A DNA stretch of 28,021 bases from NCBI GenBank assembly GCA_027316975.1, contig DAHVFL010000006.1, positions 1 through 28,021 of the forward strand. The letters run 5' to 3'. Source of the DNA: Chloroflexota bacterium (GTDB taxonomy: Bacteria > Chloroflexota > Ktedonobacteria > Ktedonobacterales > Ktedonobacteraceae). Positions 22,071-28,021 of the stretch are shown here, piece by piece. Under the pieces are notes generated by a model. The model had not been told where the DNA came from, searched no databases, and saw only the letters and a program-made list of their open reading frames with translations. Every line of letters starts with the position of its first letter. Positions within the stretch are counted from its first letter, which is position 1. The position numbers and the translations under genes were made by a program.

Positions 22071-22568
22071 TTGACAGATGGCATCGTTTCGCGCAAGGTA
22101 AAAGTGCAGGGCGGCACTCTCAAGTTTAGCGCGGCCCACTTCATTACGTTTGGTGGGAAGTGCGAGCGGCTGCACGGGCATAACTACGGCGTGCTGGTCG
22201 AGATGGAAGGCACATTGAACGAGGATAAGCTGGTCTTCGACTTCACCATCATCAAAAAGCTGACCAGGGAGATTTGCCAGCGACTCAACCACCGTTTTCT
22301 GTTGCCCATGCTTAACCCGCACCTCGAACTGAAAGAACTGCCTGACGAGTGGGAGGTGCGTTTTGGCGAGAAACGCTATATTTTCCCGCGAGAAGACGTA
22401 GTGGAACTGCCCATCGATAACTCGACGGCTGAACGGCTGGCGGAATACATATGCAACGAATTGCGCAACGCGCTCGCCAAATATTCTATTGTGAATGTGC
22501 AAAGCATCATGGTAGGAGTCGAGGAGGCACCGACGCAGATGGCGTATTACCGAATTGCATTCGTGTAA
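22071..22568 (+). CDS. queD: 6-carboxytetrahydropterin synthase (QueD/PTPS family)
   Basis: 165 residues. It makes 6-carboxy-5,6,7,8-tetrahydropterin from dihydroneopterin triphosphate, the second step toward queuosine and other 7-deazapurines. Zinc ligands H23 (FSAAHF), H35 and H37 (LHGHNYG), the catalytic Cys31 and the late VGVEEAPTQMAYY Glu are present; a further conserved LNHR follows. The start is TTG at 22071, chosen because AGGAG lies seven bases upstream and no better ATG exists. It is somewhat longer than the usual 120-140 residues because of an insert around 85-115 (ELPDEWEVRFGEKRYIFPRE). No other que gene is in view. Confidence 0.92.
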   Translation: MTDGIVSRKVKVQGGTLKFSAAHFITFGGKCERLHGHNYGVLVEMEGTLNEDKLVFDFTIIKKLTREICQRLNHRFLLPMLNPHLELKELPDEWEVRFGEKRYIFPREDVVELPIDNSTAERLAEYICNELRNALAKYSIVNVQSIMVGVEEAPTQMAYYRIAFV

Positions 22569-22621
22569 AATGTTTGAGATTCCTGAAAATTTTCGACGAG
22601 ACAGAACTGCCATTCGCCTGT

Positions 22622-22684
22622 GAGGGTACGATGGCGACGCAAGCGCCCCTACTTGAAAACGTAGGGGGTGTTTGCGCCGCCCTC
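22622..22684. repeat. GTAG-type inverted pair at a convergent junction (bidirectional terminator candidate)
   Basis: 22633-22652 and 22661-22678 form an imperfect stem with GTAG ends facing the loop TTGAAAAC, and GAGGG/CCCTC pair outside. It lies between the queD stop and the patatin gene stop, which run toward each other. Confidence 0.7.
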
Positions 22685-22689
22685 ATACA

Positions 22690-23739
22690 TTATCCAGCGC
22701 GTTTCATATGTTCGTGCAATTGTTCGCGGCGGCTTCTGGGAGGATGACCAGTGCGATAGGTGGCCTTATACGCCTCAAAGTCCCAGGTTGTGAAGAATTG
22801 TTCGGCGGCGTTTCTGCCATTCTGGTAGAGCGTCTGGGTCTCCTGAGGGCTAAGATCAAATTTTGTGCCGCTAATGCCATTGACCGGAATGGCTATCGTG
22901 CGGACATAGGTATGATCGTCCATGTAGAGCCTGTCGTGCGCTCGCAGCAGGGTATTGAGCAAGGCGCGGCCAATTTCTAGCGCATTGCCGGTAGGATTGG
23001 GTGGCCAGGGTTCTTCTACTGTGGGCGGCACGTCCACCAAACGCAGGCCAAAGGTGGGACGACGCGGCACGCCGGGCACATCGAAAAGGTAGACCGGAAA
23101 GTTACTGAGCAGGCCACCGTCTACGATCAGGCTGGCTCTGCCGTCCGCGTGTTTCTGCTGTATGGGCATGAAGAAAAACGGGATGCTGGCGCTCATGCGC
23201 ACAGCCTGCGCGATATCCAGTTCATCGGGATCAAGGCCGAAGAGCTCCATATCCTGCGGCAAGCGCAGCATTGTTCCAGTGCTGATATCCGAGGCGATGA
23301 CCATCAGCCGGTAGCGGAAATTGGAATGTTTCGGCTCCCGCGCATTCAAAATCAAGTCTCCAAACGTAACAATGCCTTTCGCGCTCAGCTTTTGCCGCAT
23401 AAACGTCTCGATGAAGTTTCCAGTATGCATACCGCCGCGTTGAAGCATATGGAAAGCTTCCACCGGCAGCAGCCCGTCCAGACCAGAGTCGCTCGCGAAC
23501 CGAGAAAATTGAACCTCGTTTTTCATGATGCTATACATCTCGCTCGCTGTATAACCGGCAGCAAGCATGGCGGCAACAAACGCGCCTGCTGATGTCCCTG
23601 CGATATTGCCCCACTGGTAGCCTTTTTCTTCCATGATACTGAGCGCGCCAACGTGGCCGATGCCGCGCACACCGCCGCCTTCGAGCACAACATCAGCCCG
23701 TAATTGTGTAGAACTGCCGGGCGCATCTCCATTACTCAT
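22690..23739 (-). CDS. Patatin-like phospholipase
   Basis: 349 residues with the patatin acyl hydrolase core: oxyanion hole GGGVRGIG (21-28), nucleophile Ser50 in GTSAG (48-52), and the catalytic Asp207 in the DGG motif (LIVDGGLLSNFP). It should cleave acyl chains from lipids. No signal peptide, so it acts in the cytosol or at the inner membrane face. ATG 23739 is chosen because AAGGAGG lies seven bases upstream; the frame is open to 23892 but that part lacks the fold. The C39-like gene ends 166 bases upstream on the same strand. No nucleotide cyclase is near, so a CBASS role is not supported. Confidence 0.93.
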   Translation of the reverse strand: MSNGDAPGSSTQLRADVVLEGGGVRGIGHVGALSIMEEKGYQWGNIAGTSAGAFVAAMLAAGYTASEMYSIMKNEVQFSRFASDSGLDGLLPVEAFHMLQRGGMHTGNFIETFMRQKLSAKGIVTFGDLILNAREPKHSNFRYRLMVIASDISTGTMLRLPQDMELFGLDPDELDIAQAVRMSASIPFFFMPIQQKHADGRASLIVDGGLLSNFPVYLFDVPGVPRRPTFGLRLVDVPPTVEEPWPPNPTGNALEIGRALLNTLLRAHDRLYMDDHTYVRTIAIPVNGISGTKFDLSPQETQTLYQNGRNAAEQFFTTWDFEAYKATYRTGHPPRSRREQLHEHMKRAG

Positions 23740-23905
23740 ATCAGAACCTCCTTCCTGTAGTGGTATACAGGAACGGTTAGCTTCAAAACCCTTGTGTAGT
23801 TTGTACGATGGAATCTCCATGATTTTGCGCACTGGTTGTATGCGCGCCGCCGTCGCTTCCCTGAAATGTTCCATACATTTCAGAAGGTTCACTGATTCAG
23901 GTATC

Positions 23906-24880
23906 TCACACGCTTGACTTGTTTACCTGCGTTTCAAGGGTGGCTATTAGTGTTTGGAGAGCGGCTTTGTCGGCGCGCAGGCGCAATAATTCCTGGCCTA
24001 TCCATGCCACGAAGACGCCGCGCGCGGGTGTCCATTCGAGGGCGGTCCAGTTGAATACCTGTTGTGTGCCACCGCCAAGCGCGGGATTCGATTCCTCCAG
24101 CGGGTTGCGCCCCTGCTCTTCTTGCAAGGGCATATTGGCGGGGTGCCATTGGTTAGCAAGGACGTATTCGCGGAAACCTTTCACGATCCTATGGCCGTTG
24201 GGTGCGGTCAAGGTCGCGCCGTCATCACGCCAGCCAGGCGGGACGAATGGCACAAACGTTTCTTTGAGCGGGTCAAAGTTGTCTGGTGGCACGGGCAGCC
24301 AGGCGGGAATGACTACTGTTGCGCTCAACAGTTGCAGGGCAGCGGCATCGTAGCGGCGCGGGCCGGGCCGCAAACTGTCCGGGTTGTAGAGGTTGGTGAC
24401 ATTAGCGGTATCACGCACAAGGAAGTTGTCACCGGGCGCGATGCCTGTCAGCGTGATGATATGGTTGCCGGTAGGATGCCAGGGATAGGGGATAGCATCG
24501 CCCAGCGCGAGGTCATGGATGCTGTTTTCCGCGCACGCCACGATGACAGGATAGCCCAGCCGCAGCCACGCGCGTAACAGGTCGCTATTCGTGGCGCTTG
24601 CGCGATAACGCAGGCCAATCTGCGCCAGCAGATTGTAAAGTTGTTGCAGGCTCATGCCGTCCATGTTGCGTATGGAGTTGTCGCCGTCAAATTGCGCGTA
24701 CCATTGCTCGGCCTCGGCAATCATCTCCTGGACCGTTTGAGTGGGGCGCTGACCAACCGGGGACATTGATTTTACAACCGCGCAGGCGAAGAAGCCGCAG
24801 GCGAACTGTGTCCTGCCCGGTTGAAACTGGTTGACATCGAGAAAGCTGGCGATTTCGCCCGTCGTGGATAGTTCTGGCAT
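23906..24880 (-). CDS. C39-like cysteine-peptidase-fold protein
   Basis: 324 residues. The first 160 fit the C39-like (Peptidase_C39_2) papain fold: a V-x-Q-x(7)-CG-x(3)-A start with Cys28 (DVNQFQPGRTQFACGFFA), His140 in GNHIITLTGI and Asp157 in LVRDTAN, a plausible Cys-His-Asp triad. The middle is Pro-rich with several Trp; the end (about 295-320; LLRLRADKAALQTLIATLETQV) is a short coiled coil. No signal peptide or membrane helix. Related proteins occur in Chloroflexota and as accessory genes in phages. AAGGAGG lies seven bases before ATG 24880. Substrate and location are unknown. Confidence 0.7.
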   Translation of the reverse strand: MPELSTTGEIASFLDVNQFQPGRTQFACGFFACAVVKSMSPVGQRPTQTVQEMIAEAEQWYAQFDGDNSIRNMDGMSLQQLYNLLAQIGLRYRASATNSDLLRAWLRLGYPVIVACAENSIHDLALGDAIPYPWHPTGNHIITLTGIAPGDNFLVRDTANVTNLYNPDSLRPGPRRYDAAALQLLSATVVIPAWLPVPPDNFDPLKETFVPFVPPGWRDDGATLTAPNGHRIVKGFREYVLANQWHPANMPLQEEQGRNPLEESNPALGGGTQQVFNWTALEWTPARGVFVAWIGQELLRLRADKAALQTLIATLETQVNKSSV

Positions 24881-25218
24881 AGAGGTACCTCCTTGAGGAT
24901 GTGGAATTGTTCCGTTGTGGGAATTGGAACAAAAACGAGGAATGCTAGAGGATGGACGGTCAGTGGAGAGGCAGGCTTTACAGAGGAATAATAAAGCTCG
25001 CTTGCTCTAAGAAATACTATACCCTGAAATTGCGCGTTTGTCCAGTGTTCGTCGTCAGTATGACTCAGGGCTATCTAACCAATGTTGCTAGTTGAATCGT
25101 TGGGGAGTGACACGATAACCACACTCGTGCAATCTGTTGTGCCTCGTGTTCATCATGCTCTATTTCATGCCTTCTTTTTCTCAGATAAGAATTTATTTCA
25201 TTAGCGATTGTATTACAG
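24881..25218. other. Gene-free interval upstream of the NiCoT control region
   Basis: No gene, RNA or palindromic repeat of the families described here is recognised. It becomes AT-rich toward the NiCoT promoter. Two GGAATTG copies near 24902 and 24919 are too short to interpret. Confidence 0.7.
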
Positions 25219-25258
25219 TTGCAATAAACTTGCAAGTAGATAATTTATTTCGTATAAT
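25219..25258 (+). promoter_or_regulatory. NiCoT promoter overlapped by a Nur-box-like operator
   Basis: TTGCAA-TAAAC-TTGCAA (25219-25235) matches the TTGCAA-N5-TTGCAA pattern known as the Nur box of the nickel-sensing FUR-family regulator of Streptomyces. Its second half is also the -35 element, followed by a 17-base spacer and a perfect TATAAT (25253-25258). Binding would block RNA polymerase. The transcript would start near 25265 and carry a leader of about 150 bases with no riboswitch I recognise. Confidence 0.75.
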
Positions 25259-25413
25259 CTAAGAAAGGACACTACAATGTGTATATACTTGTTTCTTCCT
25301 GTTTCTCTGAGACGTGTAGATTGACCCTCGTAGAGCGAAGCCGCGTAGGTATCTCCAAATCAGTAGTGTGCATGTTATTTTTAAGTCCACCAGCTGTATT
25401 CCCAGGAGGTTTC

Positions 25414-26520
25414 ATGAAAAGTAATTTTAGTATTTCGGCACTCACACAGGTTTTCAACGACAGTTCAAGTGATGTACGTAGCAAGATTATCGGCATGTAT
25501 ATCCTGTTGATCAGCATCAACATTGTGATTTGGATTGTTGCCCTCCTCTCATTTTCAGGCTCGCTGTTGCTCCTCGGTACCGGGTTAGCCGCGTATGCAT
25601 TTGGTATGCGTCATGCTGTGGATGCAGATCATATCTCAGCTGTTGATAACGTGACACGCAAATTGATGCAGGATAATAAGCGTCCAGTAGCTGTAGGCTT
25701 CTTCTTCGCGCTTGGACATTCCACCATTGTTACGGCATTATCGGTCGGCGTGGCGATTGCCGCTTCACTTGTCAGTAACTTTAACTTTCTCAGAAATATT
25801 GGTGGCGTGATCGGCACAACAGTTTCGGCAGTCTTCCTGTACGTGATCGCGATCATCAATCTTCTCGTACTCTGGGAAATCTTCCAGACGTTTCAACGGG
25901 TGAAGAGAGGGGAAGAGTATAGTGATCAGACTCTGAACGAGTTCTTGAGCAAGCGTGGTCTGATGGGTCGCTTTTTTAAGCCACTGCTCAAGGTCGTGAG
26001 CCATAGTTGGAATATGTATCCAATTGGTCTCCTCTTTGGCCTGGGCTTTGATACTGCTACCCAGGTGGCACTGTTGGCCATTGCAGCGGCTTCGGGAACC
26101 AGGGGACTACCGTTTTGGACCATATTGATCTTCCCCCTCTTGTTCGCGGCAGGGATGTCATTGATGGACACCACTGACGGTATTCTCATGCTTGGTGCCT
26201 ATGGCTGGGCGTTTGTCAAGCCTATGCGCAAACTCTACTACAATTTGAACATCACCTTAGTCTCCGTACTGGTCGCTCTCATTGTGGGAACCATCGAGGC
26301 ACTCAGTATCTTGAGCAGTCAGTTAGGCTTGAGCGGCGGCGTTTGGCGCTTCATTGGAAACCTGAGTGAAAACTTCGGCATCATTGGCTACATCATCATT
26401 GGTGTGTTCATCGCCAGTTGGGGGATTTCAACCATCATCTACAAAGTGAATCGCTACGATGATATACAGATCAAGATGGCACCCAAATCCGATGAGCTTT
26501 TCGAGGGTGGCGGAGAGTAG
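25414..26520 (+). CDS. NiCoT-family nickel/cobalt permease
   Basis: 368 residues, about eight membrane helices. The family signature RHAVDADHI gives the HX4DH metal-selectivity motif (H67, D72, H73) in helix 2; LGHSTIV, LGFDTATQVALLA and MDTTDGILM are the other three conserved NiCoT motifs. It imports Ni2+ or Co2+ with high affinity. ATG 25414 has AGGAGG four bases upstream, much better than the earlier in-frame start at 25279. Its promoter has a Nur-box-like site, so repression by nickel is expected. No urease or hydrogenase gene is in the window to show the use of the metal. Confidence 0.93.
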   Translation: MKSNFSISALTQVFNDSSSDVRSKIIGMYILLISINIVIWIVALLSFSGSLLLLGTGLAAYAFGMRHAVDADHISAVDNVTRKLMQDNKRPVAVGFFFALGHSTIVTALSVGVAIAASLVSNFNFLRNIGGVIGTTVSAVFLYVIAIINLLVLWEIFQTFQRVKRGEEYSDQTLNEFLSKRGLMGRFFKPLLKVVSHSWNMYPIGLLFGLGFDTATQVALLAIAAASGTRGLPFWTILIFPLLFAAGMSLMDTTDGILMLGAYGWAFVKPMRKLYYNLNITLVSVLVALIVGTIEALSILSSQLGLSGGVWRFIGNLSENFGIIGYIIIGVFIASWGISTIIYKVNRYDDIQIKMAPKSDELFEGGGE

Positions 26521-26562
26521 TAACCAATGTGCTAGTTGAAAGGAAGAGGTTGCCAAAGAAAG

Positions 26563-26619
26563 CAGGTTGTGCGCTTCTTGAGCCAACAGCGAAAACATGG
26601 CGAAAAGGAGCACAACCTG
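26563..26619. repeat. Imperfect inverted repeat downstream of the NiCoT gene
   Basis: CAGGTTGTGC (26563-26572) pairs perfectly with 26610-26619, and pairing continues imperfectly inward (GCCA with TGGC). It may help end NiCoT transcription. Confidence 0.6.
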
Positions 26620-26627
26620 ATGCAAAA

Positions 26628-26658
26628 AGCACGGCGACCGCAAGGGTCGCCGCTACTC
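26628..26658. repeat. GTAG-CTTGC hairpin repeat, single copy
   Basis: On the minus strand: GTAGCG, stem GCGACC, loop CTTGC, stem GGTCGC. The perfect hairpin core is 26632-26652. Same constant parts as the repeat at 2295, with a different yet complementary stem. Confidence 0.88.
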
Positions 26659-26782
26659 TACTATATTACGCCTGGTTGCTTATCTTACGTGTATTGTCGC
26701 CATGTCAGCATGGTACGAATCAGTGTAACTCGACTTTTCTATCGTCTCACGTTTCTGTTACCAGAGCTATCCTGTAAAGAGA

Positions 26783-27325
26783 TTACGCCATGCCTTGACT
26801 GGTTGCATTTGCTGTTTGACCATTGAGTTGAGCAGTAACTGTCACCGACCATGCCCAAATGGGTTGACCTTTACAGTCAGGCTGCGGTGTCCAATTCCAT
26901 TCATAAAAGCCGTTAGCATTGGCGGTCACCGTTCCTTGAAGGGCACGGCCTGGATCGGGTTTGCCATTACAATAGATGACCTGAATGGAAAGTGTTGCAT
27001 TTGCTGCCGTCTGAGCACATACTTTGCCGTGGATTACATCCACTCCATATCCATTCTGCTTCGTACCCGCGCACGCAATAGCCACATTCAGTTGGGAAGG
27101 TGGAGTGACTACCTTCGTTGGTGATGCCGTTACTGTAGGGACGGTAGTTGCCGCGGTTGCCGTTACTGTAGGGACGGTGGTTGCCGCGGTTGCTGTTGTT
27201 GTGGGCGACGTTCCAGCGCCCGTTGTTGTTCCAGAGACAGCAGAACCGCAAGCCCCCATCACAACTGCGAGAAAACCCACCAACAACAAAGCGGGTAAAT
27301 GGTGAAAGAATTTGTTAGACTTCAT
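26783..27325 (-). CDS. Secreted lipoprotein with Thr-rich linker
   Basis: 180 residues. A signal peptide (KK-type basic start, hydrophobic 11-22) ends in a lipobox VMGAC, so Cys26 should be lipidated. A low-complexity Thr/Ala/Pro/Val linker (about 30-75) contains two 11-residue repeats ATAATTVPTVT. The C-terminal domain (about 80-180) has four Cys (two probable disulfides) and an FYEWNWTPQPDC / WAWSVTVTAQ pattern like an extracellular beta-sandwich. GAGGA lies six bases before the ATG. Function unknown; likely exposed at the cell surface. Confidence 0.85.
   Translation of the reverse strand: MKSNKFFHHLPALLLVGFLAVVMGACGSAVSGTTTGAGTSPTTTATAATTVPTVTATAATTVPTVTASPTKVVTPPSQLNVAIACAGTKQNGYGVDVIHGKVCAQTAANATLSIQVIYCNGKPDPGRALQGTVTANANGFYEWNWTPQPDCKGQPIWAWSVTVTAQLNGQTANATSQGMA
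27127..27192. repeat. Two tandem 33-base copies inside the lipoprotein gene
   Basis: 27127-27159 and 27160-27192 differ at one base and encode two ATAATTVPTVT units. The near identity points to a recent duplication and possible length variation of the linker. Confidence 0.9.
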
Positions 27326-27507
27326 AGTTTTTCCTCATATTTTTCATACTAAACAAGAGCCTCACTAGAGAGAAAGAGCGGCCTTTTGTGCATTCATACA
27401 ACTATAGCATAGAAAAACTGTTTATGCTGTGACGAACTTCACATCTTGAGAGAATTTTGGGAAACCATGGAAGTAATCCGTTACGCATATTACAGGCTGA
27501 AGAGTCG

Positions 27508-27516
27508 TGTTATAAT
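27508..27516 (+). promoter_or_regulatory. MFS gene promoter (extended -10)
   Basis: TGT-TATAAT, an extended -10 with a perfect hexamer, about 145 bases before the MFS start codon. Predicted transcript start near 27523. Confidence 0.6.
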
Positions 27517-27602
27517 AGCACTGCAAGGTAGGCAAATATTTCTTATGAGGCAAAGGAATATGCAGTATGATCCCTCTCAGTCGATGCAAGTGGAGTTATA
27601 TG

Positions 27603-27646
27603 CGGCGTCGTTACGCGCCGATTACGCCGGTGCTGGCGCGTTTTTT
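27603..27646 (+). promoter_or_regulatory. Candidate attenuator in the MFS leader
   Basis: Stem ACGCGCC (27613-27619) with GGCGCGT (27635-27641), followed by a T-run through 27646, looks like an intrinsic terminator placed before the coding region. An alternative stem CGGCGT (27603-27608) with ACGCCG (27624-27629) is interlocked with it and could act as an antiterminator. Confidence 0.4.
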
Positions 27647-27660
27647 GAGGGAACCTCTTT

Positions 27661-28021
27661 TTGAATCAGATAGAGAATCCTCAAGAGGAACAGGGACGAA
27701 AAAGCTCCCTCTGGCGAAACCGGGACTTTTTCTTGTTGTGGAGCGGCCAGAATGTTTCGGTACTCGGCTCGAGCGTTTCGCGGCTGGCTATGCCCCTGCT
27801 GGTGCTGGCATTGACCCATTCACCGGCGCAGGCAGGCTTTATGGTGGCGGTACGGCAAGCGCCATATCTCCTGTTCAGCTTACCTGCGGGAGCGTTGCTT
27901 GACCGCTGGAACCGCAAGTTGACCATGATCTGTTGTGATGGTGTGCGCGGGCTGGCGCTGGGTTCTGTGCCTCTGGCCTTCGCGCTGGGACATGTCACGC
28001 TCATCCACCTGTATATCGTAG
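27661..28021 (+). CDS. MFS transporter, N-terminal part (cut by window edge)
   Basis: About 120 residues visible in a frame that stays open to the end. WRNRDFFLLWSGQNVSVLGSSVSRLAMPLLVLAL is the first helix region of MFS exporters of the enterobactin/macrolide exporter type (LWxGQxxSxLGxxxxxxALPLLV), followed by MVAVRQAPYLLFSLPAGALLDRWNRKLTM with the helix 2-3 loop motif GxxxDRxxRK. It probably exports a small hydrophobic compound by proton antiport. The likely start is TTG at 27661, with GAGGG nine bases upstream. A short upstream frame ends at a TGA overlapping this TTG. About 70% of the protein lies beyond the window. Confidence 0.85.
   Translation, partial: MNQIENPQEEQGRKSSLWRNRDFFLLWSGQNVSVLGSSVSRLAMPLLVLALTHSPAQAGFMVAVRQAPYLLFSLPAGALLDRWNRKLTMICCDGVRGLALGSVPLAFALGHVTLIHLYIV

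Noticed and set aside
22690..23739. Patatin as a CBASS effector
   Set aside because: No CD-NTase, ubiquitin-like or other CBASS partner gene is present on either side.
25279..25413. 45-codon extension of the NiCoT protein
   Set aside because: No ribosome binding site and no family similarity; AGGAGG is placed before the ATG at 25414.
25265..25413. Cobalamin or NiCo riboswitch in the NiCoT leader
   Set aside because: None of the conserved core sequences of these classes could be found; the operator explains control better.

Overview
The window looks like a chromosomal segment of a Ktedonobacteria-type member of the Chloroflexota. This is an inference: GC content is moderate, genes are loosely packed in short operons, intergenic spaces are rich in palindromic repeats, and the gene mix (PadR, GAF-type and PucR regulators, DUF2236 oxygenase, DUF971 protein, amino acid deaminase/aldolase) fits that group. 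No rRNA, tRNA, CRISPR array, transposase or prophage structural gene was recognised.

Layout. 1-2.2 kb: the 3' end of a clpP gene, then on the minus strand a ConA-like lectin/glucanase-fold protein and an HTH-GAF-like regulator. 2.4-6.6 kb, minus strand: a two-gene membrane operon (FTR1/COG4280-like permease plus a small membrane protein), a SAM methyltransferase, a FabG-like reductase, a truncated ABC ATPase remnant and a pentapeptide-repeat membrane protein. 6.7-11.7 kb, plus strand: a PadR regulator translationally coupled to an unusual PP2C phosphatase fusion, a DUF2236/MpaB-type oxygenase, a DUF971 protein, an unlisted 50-residue membrane peptide behind a foldable leader, and an alanine-racemase-fold deaminase/aldolase. 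12-17.5 kb: a short-chain reductase, an aldonolactone oxidase that sits behind the promoter and first 27 codons of a lost VOC gene, a complete VOC protein, a threonine dehydratase-like enzyme, and a divergent small-ORF/XRE pair with a duplicated 12-bp operator-like sequence.

17.7-22.6 kb, plus strand, is a housekeeping stretch: miaB (tRNA methylthiolation), a TPR protein, a 40-residue very basic peptide whose stop codon lies in a terminator loop, a PucR-family regulator and queD (6-carboxytetrahydropterin synthase). 22.7-24.9 kb, minus strand: a patatin-like phospholipase and a C39-like cysteine-peptidase-fold protein. 25.2-28 kb: a NiCoT nickel/cobalt permease whose promoter carries a sequence matching the nickel-regulator Nur box, a lipoprotein with a Thr-rich linker, and the start of an MFS exporter with a possible attenuator leader.

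The most striking non-coding signal is a set of hairpin repeats. One family (six sites of the CATCCTGAGCG type) folds as a 21-nt unit with a GCGNAGC mini-hairpin, and one stem pair covaries between copies (C-G, T-A and G-C). Most occur as inverted pairs, like REPINs. A second family starts with GTAG and has changing but self-complementary stems around a CTTGC loop in several copies. Two essentially loop-free perfect palindromes (26-bp and 40-bp arms) add to this.
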